A DNA stretch of 57,902 nucleotides, from assembly GCF_002936985.1 (NCBI RefSeq), contig NZ_MPZN01000021.1:1-57902 (forward strand), read 5' to 3'. The translations under genes and the position numbers were made by a program. How positions within the stretch are numbered: the first letter of the stretch is position 1; the number at the start of each line of letters is the position of its first letter. Positions 44,470 through 53,665 of this stretch are shown in pieces. This stretch comes from Microterricola pindariensis. Its GTDB lineage: Bacteria > Actinomycetota > Actinomycetes > Actinomycetales > Microbacteriaceae. The notes beneath the pieces are model-generated. The model was not told where the DNA came from and searched no databases. It was given only the letters and a program-made list of their open reading frames with translations.

Positions 44470-45579
44470 CTACGCGTCGAGGCGGGTGAGCCAGCCGTGC
44501 TTGTCTGGGCGGCGGCCGTACTGGATGTCGGTGAGCTCCTCGCGCAGCGACATGGTCAGCTCTCCGGCGGGCGCGTCAGCGTCGCCGATCGTGACCTCGT
44601 TGTTGCGCAGCTGGGCGATCGGGGTGATCACCGCGGCGGTGCCGCAGGCAAACACCTCGGTGATGTCGCCGGATGCGACGCCCTCCTGCCATTCCGCGAG
44701 GGTGACGCGGCGCTGCTCCACCTGGAGCCCGCGGTCGCGGGCCAGCTGCAGCACCGAGTCGAGGGTGATGCCCTCGAGGATGCTGGGCGACTCCGGGGTG
44801 ACGACGCGGCCGTCCTTGTACACGAGCACGACGTTCATGCCGCCGAGCTCCTCGAGGTACTTGCCCTCGGAGGAGTCGAGGAAGAGCACCTGGGCGCAGC
44901 CCTGCTTGTAGGCCTCGGCCTGCGGCAGCAGGCTGGAGGCGTAGTTGCCACCGGTCTTGGCTGCACCGGTTCCGCCGCGGCCGGCGCGGGCGTAGTCGGT
45001 GGAGAGCCAGATCGAGATCGGCTTGACGCCGCCGGGGAAGTAGGCGCCGGCCGGGCTGGCGATGACGTAGTAGGCGACCTTCTCGGCCGCGCGCACGCCG
45101 AGGAAGGCCTCCTTGGCGAACATGAACGGACGGATGTAGAGGCTCTCGTCCTCCTCCGACGGCACCCAGGCGGCATCCACGGCGATGAGCTGCCTGAGCG
45201 ACTCGATGAAGTACTCGGTCGGCAGCTCGGGCAGGGCCAGGCGCCGGGCGGAGCGCTGCATGCGCGCCGCGTTGGCCTCGGGGCGGAACGTCCAGATGGA
45301 GCCGTCCTCGTGCCGGTAGGCCTTCATGCCCTCGAAGATGGTCTGCGAGTAGTGCAGCACGGCGGCGGCCGGGTCCAGCGGGATCGGGCCGTACGGCTGC
45401 ACGCGCGGCCGGTGCCAGCCGCCCTTGACCGACCAACAGATGTCGACCATGTGGTCGGTGAAGTGGTTGCCGAAGCCGGGGTCCGCGAGGATATCGGCGC
45501 GGGCGGCATCCGAGGCACCCACGAGGTTGCGGGTCACGGCGAAGTCGAGCGGGGCTGCGGTGCTTTCGGTGTTGGTCAT
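44470..45579 (-). CDS. ilvE: branched-chain amino acid aminotransferase
   Basis: The 369-aa PLP aminotransferase (class IV) performs the last step of Leu, Ile and Val synthesis. The PLP Lys is in GAAKTGGNYASSL (~200); FEGMKAYRHEDGS and LEELGGMNVVLV are typical of the type II (BCAT-like) group. It starts 8 nt after leuB. Confidence 0.96.
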   Translation of the reverse strand: MTNTESTAAPLDFAVTRNLVGASDAARADILADPGFGNHFTDHMVDICWSVKGGWHRPRVQPYGPIPLDPAAAVLHYSQTIFEGMKAYRHEDGSIWTFRPEANAARMQRSARRLALPELPTEYFIESLRQLIAVDAAWVPSEEDESLYIRPFMFAKEAFLGVRAAEKVAYYVIASPAGAYFPGGVKPISIWLSTDYARAGRGGTGAAKTGGNYASSLLPQAEAYKQGCAQVLFLDSSEGKYLEELGGMNVVLVYKDGRVVTPESPSILEGITLDSVLQLARDRGLQVEQRRVTLAEWQEGVASGDITEVFACGTAAVITPIAQLRNNEVTIGDADAPAGELTMSLREELTDIQYGRRPDKHGWLTRLDA

Positions 45580-45587
45580 CGTTCGTC

Positions 45588-46646
45588 CTAGTCGATGGAG
45601 AGGGTGCTGACGATAGCGTCGCCGATGGCAGCGGTGGCGCGGGCCTCGCCCGTGCGTGCTGCGATGTCGGCGACGACCGCGCGGTTGACGTTCTCGGCTG
45701 CCGCGTCGAGGCCGAGGTGGGCCAGGAGGAGCGCGACGGAGAGGATCGCTGCGGTGGGGTCTGCCAGTTGCTTGCCGGCGATGTCCGGGGCCGATCCGTG
45801 GACCGGTTCGAACATGCTGGGGAACTGGCCGCTCGGGTTGATGTTGCCCGAGGCAGCGAGGCCGATGCCGCCGCTGATAGCTGCAGCCAGATCGGTGAGG
45901 ATGTCGCCGAAGAGATTGTCTGTGACGATGACGTCAAATCTAGCAGGGTTCGAGACCAGGAAGATGGTGGCGGCGTCCACGTGCAGGTAGTCGACGGCCA
46001 CGTCGGGGTACTCGGCGGCGACGGCGTTGACGGTGCGCTGCCAGAGCGAGCCGGCGAAGACCAGGACGTTGGTCTTGTGCACGAGGGTGAGCTTCTTGCG
46101 CGGGCGGGCGGATGCCACGGCGAAGGCGTGGCGCACGACGCGCTCGACGCCGAACGCGGTGTTGACCGAGACCTCGTTGGCGACCTCGTGCGGGGTGCCC
46201 TGGCGGATCGCGCCGCCGTTGCCGACGTACGGGCCCTCCGTGCCCTCGCGCACGACGACGAAATCGACGGCGCCGGGCTCGGCCAGCGGGCTGGCCACGC
46301 CGGGGTAGAGCACGCTCGGGCGGAGGTTCACGTAGTGGTCGAGGCTGAAGCGCAGCTTCAGCAGCAGCCCGCGCTCGATGTTGGCATTCGCCAGGCGCGG
46401 GTCGCCGGGAACGCCGCCGACGGCGCCGAGCAGGATCGCGTCGTGCTCCTTGATGCGCTCGAGGTCGGCGTCCGTCAGAACGTCGCCGGTCTCCAGGAAC
46501 CGCGCGGCGCCGAGCGAGAAGTGCGTGGTGTCGAGTGTGACGTCGCTGCCGGCCGTTGCGGCATCCAGAACCTTGAGCGCCTCGGCGATGACCTCTGGAC
46601 CAATCCCGTCACCGGGGATGACAGCAAGTTTCACGACACGGGACAT
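45588..46646 (-). CDS. leuB: 3-isopropylmalate dehydrogenase
   Basis: The 352-aa NAD-dependent enzyme oxidatively decarboxylates 3-isopropylmalate. [11 protein letters not shown] opens the protein; LVHKTNVL carries the catalytic Lys; [17 protein letters not shown] holds metal Asp residues; [14 protein letters not shown] is near the cofactor site. AAGGAG lies 5 nt before the ATG. It is transcribed with ilvE, while leuCD are 27 kb away in another operon. Confidence 0.97.
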   Translation of the reverse strand: MSRVVKLAVIPGDGIGPEVIAEALKVLDAATAGSDVTLDTTHFSLGAARFLETGDVLTDADLERIKEHDAILLGAVGGVPGDPRLANANIERGLLLKLRFSLDHYVNLRPSVLYPGVASPLAEPGAVDFVVVREGTEGPYVGNGGAIRQGTPHEVANEVSVNTAFGVERVVRHAFAVASARPRKKLTLVHKTNVLVFAGSLWQRTVNAVAAEYPDVAVDYLHVDAATIFLVSNPARFDVIVTDNLFGDILTDLAAAISGGIGLAASGNINPSGQFPSMFEPVHGSAPDIAGKQLADPTAAILSVALLLAHLGLDAAAENVNRAVVADIAARTGEARATAAIGDAIVSTLSID

Positions 46647-46733
46647 TGCACTCCTTGACTAGGGCGAGGTGGGCCTTGCGGCACGACGACTGTTCCCAGC
46701 GTAGTACCGAGGCCCACCCCGATTGCGCCGTCG

Positions 46734-48269
46734 TCAACGCGCTTTGCGCAACATGACCAGGCCGATCACGGCCGCGGCCAGCACCAGCCCGGCGCCGATC
46801 CACGCGGCCAGGCCGACGCCGCTGTCGAAGGCGGCGCGGGCCGAGTCAAGCAGCGCCTGGCTGATGTCGACCGGCAGCTGCCCGGCGACGGCGACGGCGC
46901 CGCCCAGCGTCTCCCCCGCCGCAGCTTGCTGCGCGGCGGTGAGCCCGAGCGGCAGTTCGACGGCCGCCCGGTAGGAGGCGGTGAGGATGGTGCCGAGGAT
47001 GGCGGTTCCGAGCACGGCGCCCAGCTCGTAGGCGGTCTCCGAGACGGCGGATGCCGCGCCGGCCTTGTTGGCGGGGACGCTCGTGAGGATCAGCTCGTTC
47101 GAGACGGTCTCCGCCGCGCCGATGCCGAGGCCCAGCGCGGTGAACGTGATGGCGATGCCGAGCGCGGAGATCTGCCCGCCGCTCAGCGCGATGGCCGCGT
47201 AGCCGCCGACGGAGATGAGCAGCGCGGCGGGAACCAGGCGCGACGGGCGCACCCGCTTGGCGATCGGCACGACGGCGAGGCCGGCGATGATCATCACGAC
47301 GAGGCCGGGCACGAGGATCAGGCCGGCGTTCATCGGGGAGAGGCCGAGCACGAGCTGCAGGTGCTGGGAGACGAAGAACAGGCCGCCGACGAGGGCGATG
47401 ACGCTGAACAGGTTGATCAGCACCGCGCCGCTGAACGCGCCGTGGCGGAACAGCTCTGGATCGAGCATGGGCGTCTCGAGCCGCTTCTGCCTGCGCACGA
47501 ACAGGATGCCGGCTGCGAGGCCGATGAGCACGGCGGCGACGCCGATCAGGTCGAAGCCGCCCTCGGCGACGCGCTTGATGCCGAGCACGATGGGGAGCAT
47601 GGTGAACAGCGAGAGCAGGATGCTGGGCACGTCGATCTTGCCCGGGTGCGGGTCGCGGGACTCCGGCACCAGCAGCGGCACGAGGATCAGCAGCGGCAGC
47701 AGCAGCGGCACGGCGATCAGGAACACGGAGCCCCAGTGGAAGTGCTCCAGCAGGAAGCCGCCGACGATCGGGCCGAGCGCACTGCCGGCCGCGAACCCGC
47801 TGGCCCAGATGGCGACCGCCAGCCGGCGCTGCTCGCGGTCGGTGAAGACCGAGCGGAGCAGCGAGAGAGTCGAGGGCATCAGCATGGCGCCGAAGAAGCC
47901 GAGCAGGGCGCGCGCGGCGATGAGGTACTCGATGCTCGGCGCGAATGCGGCCAGCACCGAGACGATGCCGAAGCCGGCCGAGCCGATCAGCAGCAGTTTG
48001 CGGCGGCCGATCCGGTCGCCGAGGCTGCCCATGGCGACGAGCAGGCCGGCCAGCATCAGCGGGTAGATGTCAATCATCCAGAGCAGCTGGGTGCCGCTCG
48101 GCTGAAGGGCCTCCGAGATGGCCGGCAGCGCGAAGTTCAGCACGGTGTTGTCGATCGAGACGAGGAGCACCGGCAGCATGAGCACGGCGAGCGCGACCCA
48201 TTGCCGACGACTGCTGCGCGCGGGCTGCAGTGCAGTGGGCACAGATTGTGTGGCGGTGGGCGAAGTCAC
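46734..48269 (-). CDS. MFS drug-efflux transporter, DHA2 family (14 TM)
   Basis: The 511-aa protein has 14 predicted helices and DHA2 motifs: SIDNTVLNFALPAI (motif D1), MGSLGDRIGRRKLLLIG (motif A) and a GPIVGGFLLEH motif-C region. It resembles QacA/LfrA-like multidrug exporters. The GTG start has GAAAGAG ~9 nt upstream. It is divergent from a TetR gene with a shared 26-bp operator, so drug-inducible expression is expected. Confidence 0.93.
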   Translation of the reverse strand: MTSPTATQSVPTALQPARSSRRQWVALAVLMLPVLLVSIDNTVLNFALPAISEALQPSGTQLLWMIDIYPLMLAGLLVAMGSLGDRIGRRKLLLIGSAGFGIVSVLAAFAPSIEYLIAARALLGFFGAMLMPSTLSLLRSVFTDREQRRLAVAIWASGFAAGSALGPIVGGFLLEHFHWGSVFLIAVPLLLPLLILVPLLVPESRDPHPGKIDVPSILLSLFTMLPIVLGIKRVAEGGFDLIGVAAVLIGLAAGILFVRRQKRLETPMLDPELFRHGAFSGAVLINLFSVIALVGGLFFVSQHLQLVLGLSPMNAGLILVPGLVVMIIAGLAVVPIAKRVRPSRLVPAALLISVGGYAAIALSGGQISALGIAITFTALGLGIGAAETVSNELILTSVPANKAGAASAVSETAYELGAVLGTAILGTILTASYRAAVELPLGLTAAQQAAAGETLGGAVAVAGQLPVDISQALLDSARAAFDSGVGLAAWIGAGLVLAAAVIGLVMLRKAR

Positions 48270-48331
48270 AGCTATCAACTCTTTCGGTGAGCGCGCGGCA
48301 TCCGCGCACGGTCGTTCATTCAGGACTCGTA

Positions 48332-48357
48332 CACTATACCGTCCAGCCGGTATAGTG
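48332..48357. promoter_or_regulatory. TetR operator with symmetric divergent -10 elements
   Basis: Perfect 10-bp arms CACTATACCG and CGGTATAGTG flank TCCAGC. Each arm contains TATAGT read outwards, so it can serve as the -10 for the gene on its side. On the plus side TATAGT ends 6 nt before the TetR ATG. Confidence 0.8.
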
Positions 48358-48362
48358 ACAAC

Positions 48363-48953
48363 ATGCCTCTCGACGACTCTCGCTACGCTGGAGCGGTGAC
48401 CACCCCCTCCCCGACCCGCGACCGCCTGCTCGACGCCTTCGAAGCGCTCCTGATCGAGCAGGGCGAGAAGGCGGCGACCCTGGATGCCGTCGCGGCCCGG
48501 GCCGGGGTCTCCAAGGGCGGGCTGCTCTACCACTTCGGCTCCAAGGACGCCCTGGTCGACGGCCAGCTCGCCCGGATGGCCGCACTCGCCACCACCGACG
48601 TGGAGAACATCAGGAACGCGCCGGCGGGGCCCGTCGACTATCTGATCCGCACCTCGGTGAATGCGGGCACCCCGCTGGACCGGGCGATCATCGCCGCGGC
48701 CTGCCTGGCCCAGGGCACCCACCCGTCCGCGAACGAGGCGATTGCGGCGATGCGGGCACAGTGGCTCGCCGTGATCGAGGAGGCCGTCGGCGACCCGGAT
48801 GTCGCCGAGGCGATCCTCCTGGTCAGCGACGGCCTCTACTACAACTCGGCCCTGGCCAACCCGATGCCCGCCGAGGCGCACGACCCGCACTCTCCCGAGT
48901 CGACGCAACAGATGGACCGGCTGCTCGCGGTGATCGCCAAGCTGCTGAAGTAG
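48363..48953 (+). CDS. TetR-family transcriptional regulator of the adjacent efflux gene
   Basis: The 196-aa regulator has an N-terminal HTH (residues ~25-70: ATLDAVAARAGVSKGGLLYH) and a TetR_C-type ligand domain. The ATG at 48363 would be leaderless; the alternative GTG at 48396 has GGAG just upstream, giving a protein 11 residues shorter. The operator overlaps its own promoter, so autorepression plus repression of the divergent MFS gene is expected. Confidence 0.92.
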   Translation: MPLDDSRYAGAVTTPSPTRDRLLDAFEALLIEQGEKAATLDAVAARAGVSKGGLLYHFGSKDALVDGQLARMAALATTDVENIRNAPAGPVDYLIRTSVNAGTPLDRAIIAAACLAQGTHPSANEAIAAMRAQWLAVIEEAVGDPDVAEAILLVSDGLYYNSALANPMPAEAHDPHSPESTQQMDRLLAVIAKLLK

Positions 48954-48967
48954 CGCCCGGCGTCCGC

Positions 48968-50182
48968 CTACGGGGCGATGCCGGCGAGCGCCGGCCGGAA
49001 GCCGAGGCGCGCGTTCTCGCAGCAGGCGGGCCGGCAGACGTCGAACCACGGGCCGACCGCGGTCATCGCCGGGCGCTCCGCCGCCGGGACGCCGTCTCGG
49101 CGCTCGAGCACGAGGTCGACGAGCCCGGAGACGTACGCGCGATGCGTTCCCGGGGTCGCCACCCGGATCATGCGCAGGCCGTTCTCAGCGGCCGTCTCGC
49201 GCGCCTCGTTGTCGAGATCCCACATGACCTCCATGTGGTCGCTGACGAAGCCGAGGGGCACCACGATCACCGCGCGGCGCCCCGCCGATGGCAGGTCGGC
49301 GATGGCGTCGTTGATGTCCGGCTCCAGCCACGGCGTGCTGGGGGCGCCGGAGCGGGACTGGTAGACGAGCTGCCACGGGATCGGGGCGGACGGCGCCCCC
49401 GCGGAGCGCTCGGCCCTGCGCTGTTCGACCGCGAGCATCACGACCTCCGCGACGGCATTGTGCTGGGCGGCGTAGGCGCCGCCGTGGCCGTAGTCGCGAT
49501 CCCGCGGGCCGGAGCGCTCGGCATCCGCCGTGGGGATCGAGTGCGTGGCGAACAGCACCTCGACGCGCCCACCGAGGCCGGCCGTGCCGAGCTCGGCCTC
49601 GAGAGTGTCGACCGCCTCGTCGACGCCCTCGATGAATGGCGTGACGAACCCCGGGTGGTCGAAGAACTGCCGCACCTTGTCGATGGTGATCTCCCCGTGG
49701 GTTCCGCTGGCGTCGAGTGCGCCCCAGAGGTCCTCGCGATACTGGCGGCAGCTGGAGTAGGACGAGTAGGCGCTGGTGGCGATCGCGATCAAGGAGGTGA
49801 AACCGCGCTCCTTCGCCTCGTCGAGGGCCTCGCCGAGATAGGGGGTCCAGTTACGGTTGCCCCAGAGCACGGGCAGATCGATGCCGCGGCGGTCGAGCTC
49901 TTCCTCGAGTGCGGCCTTCAGTTGGCGGTTGTGGTCGTTGATCGGGCTGACGCCGCCGAAGTGGCGGTAGTGCGTCGCGACTTCTTCCAGTCGTTCCTCC
50001 GGGATTCCGCGGCCTCTGGTGACGTTGCGCAGGAAGGGGATGACGTCGTCCTGGCCCTCCGGCCCGCCGAAGCCCGCCAGCAGGATCGCGTCGTAGCGCA
50101 CCGGTGCCTCGACATGTTCCGCCCCGCCCGCTGCCGCTGCGCTCGCGCCGATCACCGGAGGGGTGTGCTCACTGTTTTCCAT
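48968..50182 (-). CDS. hemH: coproporphyrin III ferrochelatase (actinobacterial)
   Basis: The 404-aa enzyme inserts Fe2+ into coproporphyrin III in the actinobacterial haem route. It shows LLAGFGGPEGQDDVIPFL, HYRHFGGVSPIN, FATHSIPTADA (active-site His) and VPLGFVSDHMEVMWDLD. Cysteines in SSYSSCRQY and the C-terminal VCRPACCEN match the [2Fe-2S] ligands of actinobacterial ferrochelatases. ATG 50182 is chosen (GGAG 6 nt upstream); 50194 is an alternative. The N-terminal ~30 residues are extra. Confidence 0.94.
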   Translation of the reverse strand: MENSEHTPPVIGASAAAAGGAEHVEAPVRYDAILLAGFGGPEGQDDVIPFLRNVTRGRGIPEERLEEVATHYRHFGGVSPINDHNRQLKAALEEELDRRGIDLPVLWGNRNWTPYLGEALDEAKERGFTSLIAIATSAYSSYSSCRQYREDLWGALDASGTHGEITIDKVRQFFDHPGFVTPFIEGVDEAVDTLEAELGTAGLGGRVEVLFATHSIPTADAERSGPRDRDYGHGGAYAAQHNAVAEVVMLAVEQRRAERSAGAPSAPIPWQLVYQSRSGAPSTPWLEPDINDAIADLPSAGRRAVIVVPLGFVSDHMEVMWDLDNEARETAAENGLRMIRVATPGTHRAYVSGLVDLVLERRDGVPAAERPAMTAVGPWFDVCRPACCENARLGFRPALAGIAP

Positions 50183-50206
50183 TTGCGTCTCCATCACACT
50201 CAACGA

Positions 50207-50229
50207 ATTATCTAGCTTGGCTAGTAAAT
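50207..50229. promoter_or_regulatory. palindromic site between hemH and the SDR gene
   Basis: CTAGC-TTG-GCTAG with AT-rich, mostly symmetric flanks lies in the 96-bp divergent gap and overlaps a possible hemH -10 (GATAAT). It resembles sites of small dimeric repressors such as MarR, but no regulator gene is adjacent. Confidence 0.5.
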
Positions 50230-50278
50230 AACGTAACATGGAGAGTGGGCGGAAAAGGTCCGTCCGCGAGAGGCAGCC

Positions 50279-51772
50279 ATGCAGGAGCAGCGCAGCGTTC
50301 TGGTGTTGGGCGGGACGGGGTATATCGGCGGGCGACTGGTTCCCCGACTCCTCGAGCACGGCCACCGGGTGCGAGTGCTCGCCCGCTCGGCGGGCAAGCT
50401 CGCCGAGGTGCCCTGGCGTGAGGACGTCGAGGTGGTGGAGGGCGATCTGCTGAGCCCCGCCGACGTCGCGGCGGCCTGTGCGGGCATCGACGTCGTCGTC
50501 TACCTGGTGCACTCCCTCTCGGCCAGCGGCTCGTTCGAGCAGACCGAGTTGCAGACGGCCGGCAACGTGGCACGGGCGGCACGGGCGGCCGGCGTTCAAC
50601 GCATCGTGTACCTCGGCGGGCTGCACCCCGATTCCGCGGAGTTGTCGAGGCACCTGGCCTCGCGCAAGGCCGTCGGCGATCTGTTCCTGGCATCCGGGGT
50701 GCCGACCATCGCGCTGCAGGCCGGCATCGTGATCGGCTCCGGCTCGGCCTCCTTCGAGATGATCCGGCACCTGACCGAGGTGCTGCCGTACATGCCGGCC
50801 CCGCGCTGGGTGCGCAACAAGGTGCAGCCGATCGCCGTGCGCGACGTGCTGCACTACCTGCTCGGCGCGGTCGAGGTCGCCGGCGCGATCAACCGCACGT
50901 TCGACATCGGCGGCCCGGACGTGCTGCGCTACGGGCAGATGATGAACGGCTACGCGGTGGAGGCCGGGCTGCCGCAGCGGCCGATCGCGGCCCTGCCCGT
51001 GTTCACACCGTGGCTCGCCTCGCAGTGGGTGAACCTGGTGACGCCGATCCCGCGTCGCCTGGCCGTGCCCATCATCGAGTCGCTGCAGTACGACTGCGTC
51101 GTGCGCGAGCACGACATCGACGCGCTCATCCCGCCGCCGCCCGGCGGGCTCACCGGCTACCGGCAGGCGGTGCGACTCGCGCTGGCGAAGATGCGGGCGG
51201 GCGAGGTGGAGACCTCCTGGCACGGGGCCAGCTTGGATGACGCGCCGGCGGACGCGCTGCCGAGCGACCCGGACTGGGCCGGCCACACCGTGTTCATTGA
51301 TGAGAAGAGCCGGGAGACGTCCGCGGGCATCGACGACCTCTGGTCGGTGATCGAGGGCATCGGCGGCGAGAACGGCTGGTACTCCTTCCCGCTGGCGTGG
51401 GCGGTGCGCGGCTGGCTGGACAAGCTCGTCGGCGGCGTCGGCCTGAGCCGCGGGCGGCGCGACACGGCGCGGCTGCAGACCGGCGAGGCCCTGGACTTCT
51501 GGCGGGTGGAGCACATCGAGCGCGGCCGCCGGCTGCGCCTGCGCGCCGAGATGCGGATGCCGGGCCGGGGCTGGCTCGAGCTGGAGACGGCGGATGACGG
51601 CGGACGCCGCCGCTACCGGCAGCGGGCCGTCTACTTCCCGCAGGGCCTGGCCGGGCGTCTGTACTGGTACGCCCTCGTGCCCTTCCACGGCGCGATCTTC
51701 TCCGGAATGGCCAACCGAATCGTGCTGGAGGCCGAGGCGCGCACCCGCAGACGCACGGAACACCGCTCCTGA
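50279..51772 (+). CDS. SDR-type NAD(P)-binding protein with C-terminal DUF2867 domain
   Basis: The 497-aa protein has a Rossmann glycine motif VLVLGGTGYIGGRLVPRLL at the N-terminus, VVYLVHSLS, and a ~200-residue SDR fold of the NmrA/atypical type, then a DUF2867 region from ~330 (WYSFPLAWAVRGWLDKLVGG, LDFWRVEHIE). The catalytic Tyr-x3-Lys is not evident, so it may bind rather than oxidise. Divergent from hemH. Function unknown. Confidence 0.88.
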   Translation: MQEQRSVLVLGGTGYIGGRLVPRLLEHGHRVRVLARSAGKLAEVPWREDVEVVEGDLLSPADVAAACAGIDVVVYLVHSLSASGSFEQTELQTAGNVARAARAAGVQRIVYLGGLHPDSAELSRHLASRKAVGDLFLASGVPTIALQAGIVIGSGSASFEMIRHLTEVLPYMPAPRWVRNKVQPIAVRDVLHYLLGAVEVAGAINRTFDIGGPDVLRYGQMMNGYAVEAGLPQRPIAALPVFTPWLASQWVNLVTPIPRRLAVPIIESLQYDCVVREHDIDALIPPPPGGLTGYRQAVRLALAKMRAGEVETSWHGASLDDAPADALPSDPDWAGHTVFIDEKSRETSAGIDDLWSVIEGIGGENGWYSFPLAWAVRGWLDKLVGGVGLSRGRRDTARLQTGEALDFWRVEHIERGRRLRLRAEMRMPGRGWLELETADDGGRRRYRQRAVYFPQGLAGRLYWYALVPFHGAIFSGMANRIVLEAEARTRRRTEHRS

Positions 51773-51775
51773 AAC

Positions 51776-51812
51776 GAGCATGGCCGGGGGCGTGAAGCCC
51801 CCGGCCATGCTC
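51776..51812. terminator. bidirectional terminator between the SDR gene and proS
   Basis: A perfect 16-bp stem (GAGCATGGCCGGGGGC and complement) with a 5-nt loop sits between the two convergent stops. Confidence 0.88.
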
Positions 51813-51830
51813 GGATGATGCGGAGTCGGA

Positions 51831-53606
51831 CTAGCCGAGCGCCTCGACGACCTCGGAGATGGCGACGGGGGTGCGCTCCCCCGTGCGGCGGTCCCAGATC
51901 TCGACGACGCCCTCGGCGACGCCGCGGCCGGCGATGATGATGGTCGGCACGCCGATCAGCTCGGCGTCGCCGAACTTCACGCCGGGCGAGACCTTGGGCC
52001 GGTCGTCGAAGAGGACGTCCTTGCCGGCGGCCTCGAGCGCCGCGGCGACGGTCTCCGCCGCTTCGAACACGGCGGCGTCGCGGCCTGTGGCCACGACGTG
52101 CACGTCGAACGGTGCGACCGTCTTCGGCCAGATCAGGCCGTTCTCGTCGTTGTTGAGCTCGGCGATGATCGCGAGGATGCGGGTGACGCCGATGCCGTAG
52201 GAGCCCATCGTGACGGTGACGAGCTTGCCGTTCTCGTCGAGCACCTTGAGGCCGAGGGCCTCCGCGTACTTGCGGCCGAGCTGGAAGACGTGGCCGATCT
52301 CCATGCCGCGGGCGAGCTCGACCGGGCCGGAGCCGTCCGGTGCCGGGTCGCCGGCGAGAACCTCTGCGGCCTCGACGGTGCCGTCGGCGGTGAAGTCGCG
52401 CCCGGCGACGAGGCCGAAGACGTGGTGGCCGTGCTCGTTGGCGCCGGTGATCCAGCCGCTGCCGCTGACGACGCGGGGGTCGAGCAGGTAGCGGATGCCG
52501 GTGCTGCTCGGATTCTCCTCGTCCGCGCCGAGCACGGGGCCGGCGGCCGACCACGGGCCGATGTACCCCTTGACCAGGCCCGGGTTGGCCTTGAAGTCAT
52601 CCTCGTTGGCGGGCTCGACCTCGGCCGGGGCGAAGGCCGCCTCCGCGCGCTTCTGGTCGACCTCGCGGTCGCCGGGCAGGCCGACGACGACGAGCTCGCG
52701 GGTGCCGTCCGGGTAGCGGAGGGCCAGCACGACGTTCTTCAGGGTGTCGGCGGCCGTCCACAGGCGGCCGTCCGGGCGCGGGTGGTTCGCGTTCGCGCTG
52801 TCCACCAGCGTCTGAATGGTGGCGGTGTCCGGCGTCGGCAGCACCTCTGCGGGGGTCAGTCCCTCGAAGGAGCGGGGCTCGGGGGCCAGCGTCGTGAACG
52901 CCTCGACGTTGGCGGCGTAGCCGCCGGCCGAGCGCACGAAGGTGTCCTCGCCGATCGGGGTCGGGTGCAGGAACTCCTCGCTCTTGGAGCCGCCCATCGC
53001 GCCGGCATCCGCCTTCACGATGACGTACTCGAGGCCGAGCCGGGTGAAGATGCGCTCGTAGGCGTCGCGCTGAGCCTGGTAGCTCTTGTCGAGGCCGGCA
53101 TCCGTGTAGTCGAAGGAGTAGGCGTCCTTCATGGTGAACTCGCGGCCGCGCAGCAGGCCGGCACGGGGGCGTGCCTCGTCGCGGTACTTGTCCTGGATCT
53201 GGTACAGCGAGAGCGGCAGGTCCTTGTAGGAGTTGTAGAGGTCCTTCACGAGCAGCGTGAACGCCTCCTCGTGGGTGGGCGCGAGGAGCATGTCGGAGCC
53301 CTTGCGGTCCTTGAGGCGGAACAGCCCGTCGCCGTACTCCTCCCAGCGGCCGGTGATCTCAAACGGCTCGCGCGGCAGCAGCGCGGGGAAGTGCACCTCG
53401 TGCGCCCCGGCGTTGTTCATCTCCTCGCGGATGATGCGCTCGATCTTCTCCTTGACGCGCAGGCCCAGCGGCAGCCACGCGAACACTCCTGGCGCCTGTC
53501 GGCGAATGTAGCCGGCCCGCACGAGGAGGCGGTGGCTGGTGACCTCTGCGTCAGAGGGGTCTTCGCGAAGGGTTCGGAGGAAATAGTTCGAGAGGCGTGT
53601 AATCAC
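51831..53606 (-). CDS. proS: prolyl-tRNA synthetase (bacterial type)
   Basis: The 591-aa class II synthetase has motif 1 near [17 protein letters not shown], motif 2 [19 protein letters not shown] and motif 3 [12 protein letters not shown], with an insertion (editing) domain between ~230 and ~400 ([19 protein letters not shown] precedes it). The GTG at 53606 gives [13 protein letters not shown], the family N-terminus; a longer upstream frame is the complement of the RNB gene. Confidence 0.96.
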   Translation of the reverse strand: MITRLSNYFLRTLREDPSDAEVTSHRLLVRAGYIRRQAPGVFAWLPLGLRVKEKIERIIREEMNNAGAHEVHFPALLPREPFEITGRWEEYGDGLFRLKDRKGSDMLLAPTHEEAFTLLVKDLYNSYKDLPLSLYQIQDKYRDEARPRAGLLRGREFTMKDAYSFDYTDAGLDKSYQAQRDAYERIFTRLGLEYVIVKADAGAMGGSKSEEFLHPTPIGEDTFVRSAGGYAANVEAFTTLAPEPRSFEGLTPAEVLPTPDTATIQTLVDSANANHPRPDGRLWTAADTLKNVVLALRYPDGTRELVVVGLPGDREVDQKRAEAAFAPAEVEPANEDDFKANPGLVKGYIGPWSAAGPVLGADEENPSSTGIRYLLDPRVVSGSGWITGANEHGHHVFGLVAGRDFTADGTVEAAEVLAGDPAPDGSGPVELARGMEIGHVFQLGRKYAEALGLKVLDENGKLVTVTMGSYGIGVTRILAIIAELNNDENGLIWPKTVAPFDVHVVATGRDAAVFEAAETVAAALEAAGKDVLFDDRPKVSPGVKFGDAELIGVPTIIIAGRGVAEGVVEIWDRRTGERTPVAISEVVEALG

Positions 53607-53653
53607 AGCGTCTACTTTATCGCCCGGGCCCCGGGCGCGTGTCCCGACAGCCC

Positions 53654-53659
53654 TAGGCT
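53654..53659 (+). promoter_or_regulatory. -10 element, leaderless promoter of the RNB ribonuclease gene
   Basis: TAGGCT with 6 nt before ATG 53666. Confidence 0.55.
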
Positions 53660-53665
53660 GGGCGC

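Noticed and set aside
43650-44489. Coding potential of the hydrolase frame antisense to FAH.
   Set aside because: The peptide is low-complexity (GDGGAVSVSHREG and similar) and shows no domain, while the opposite strand encodes a clear FAH-family protein.
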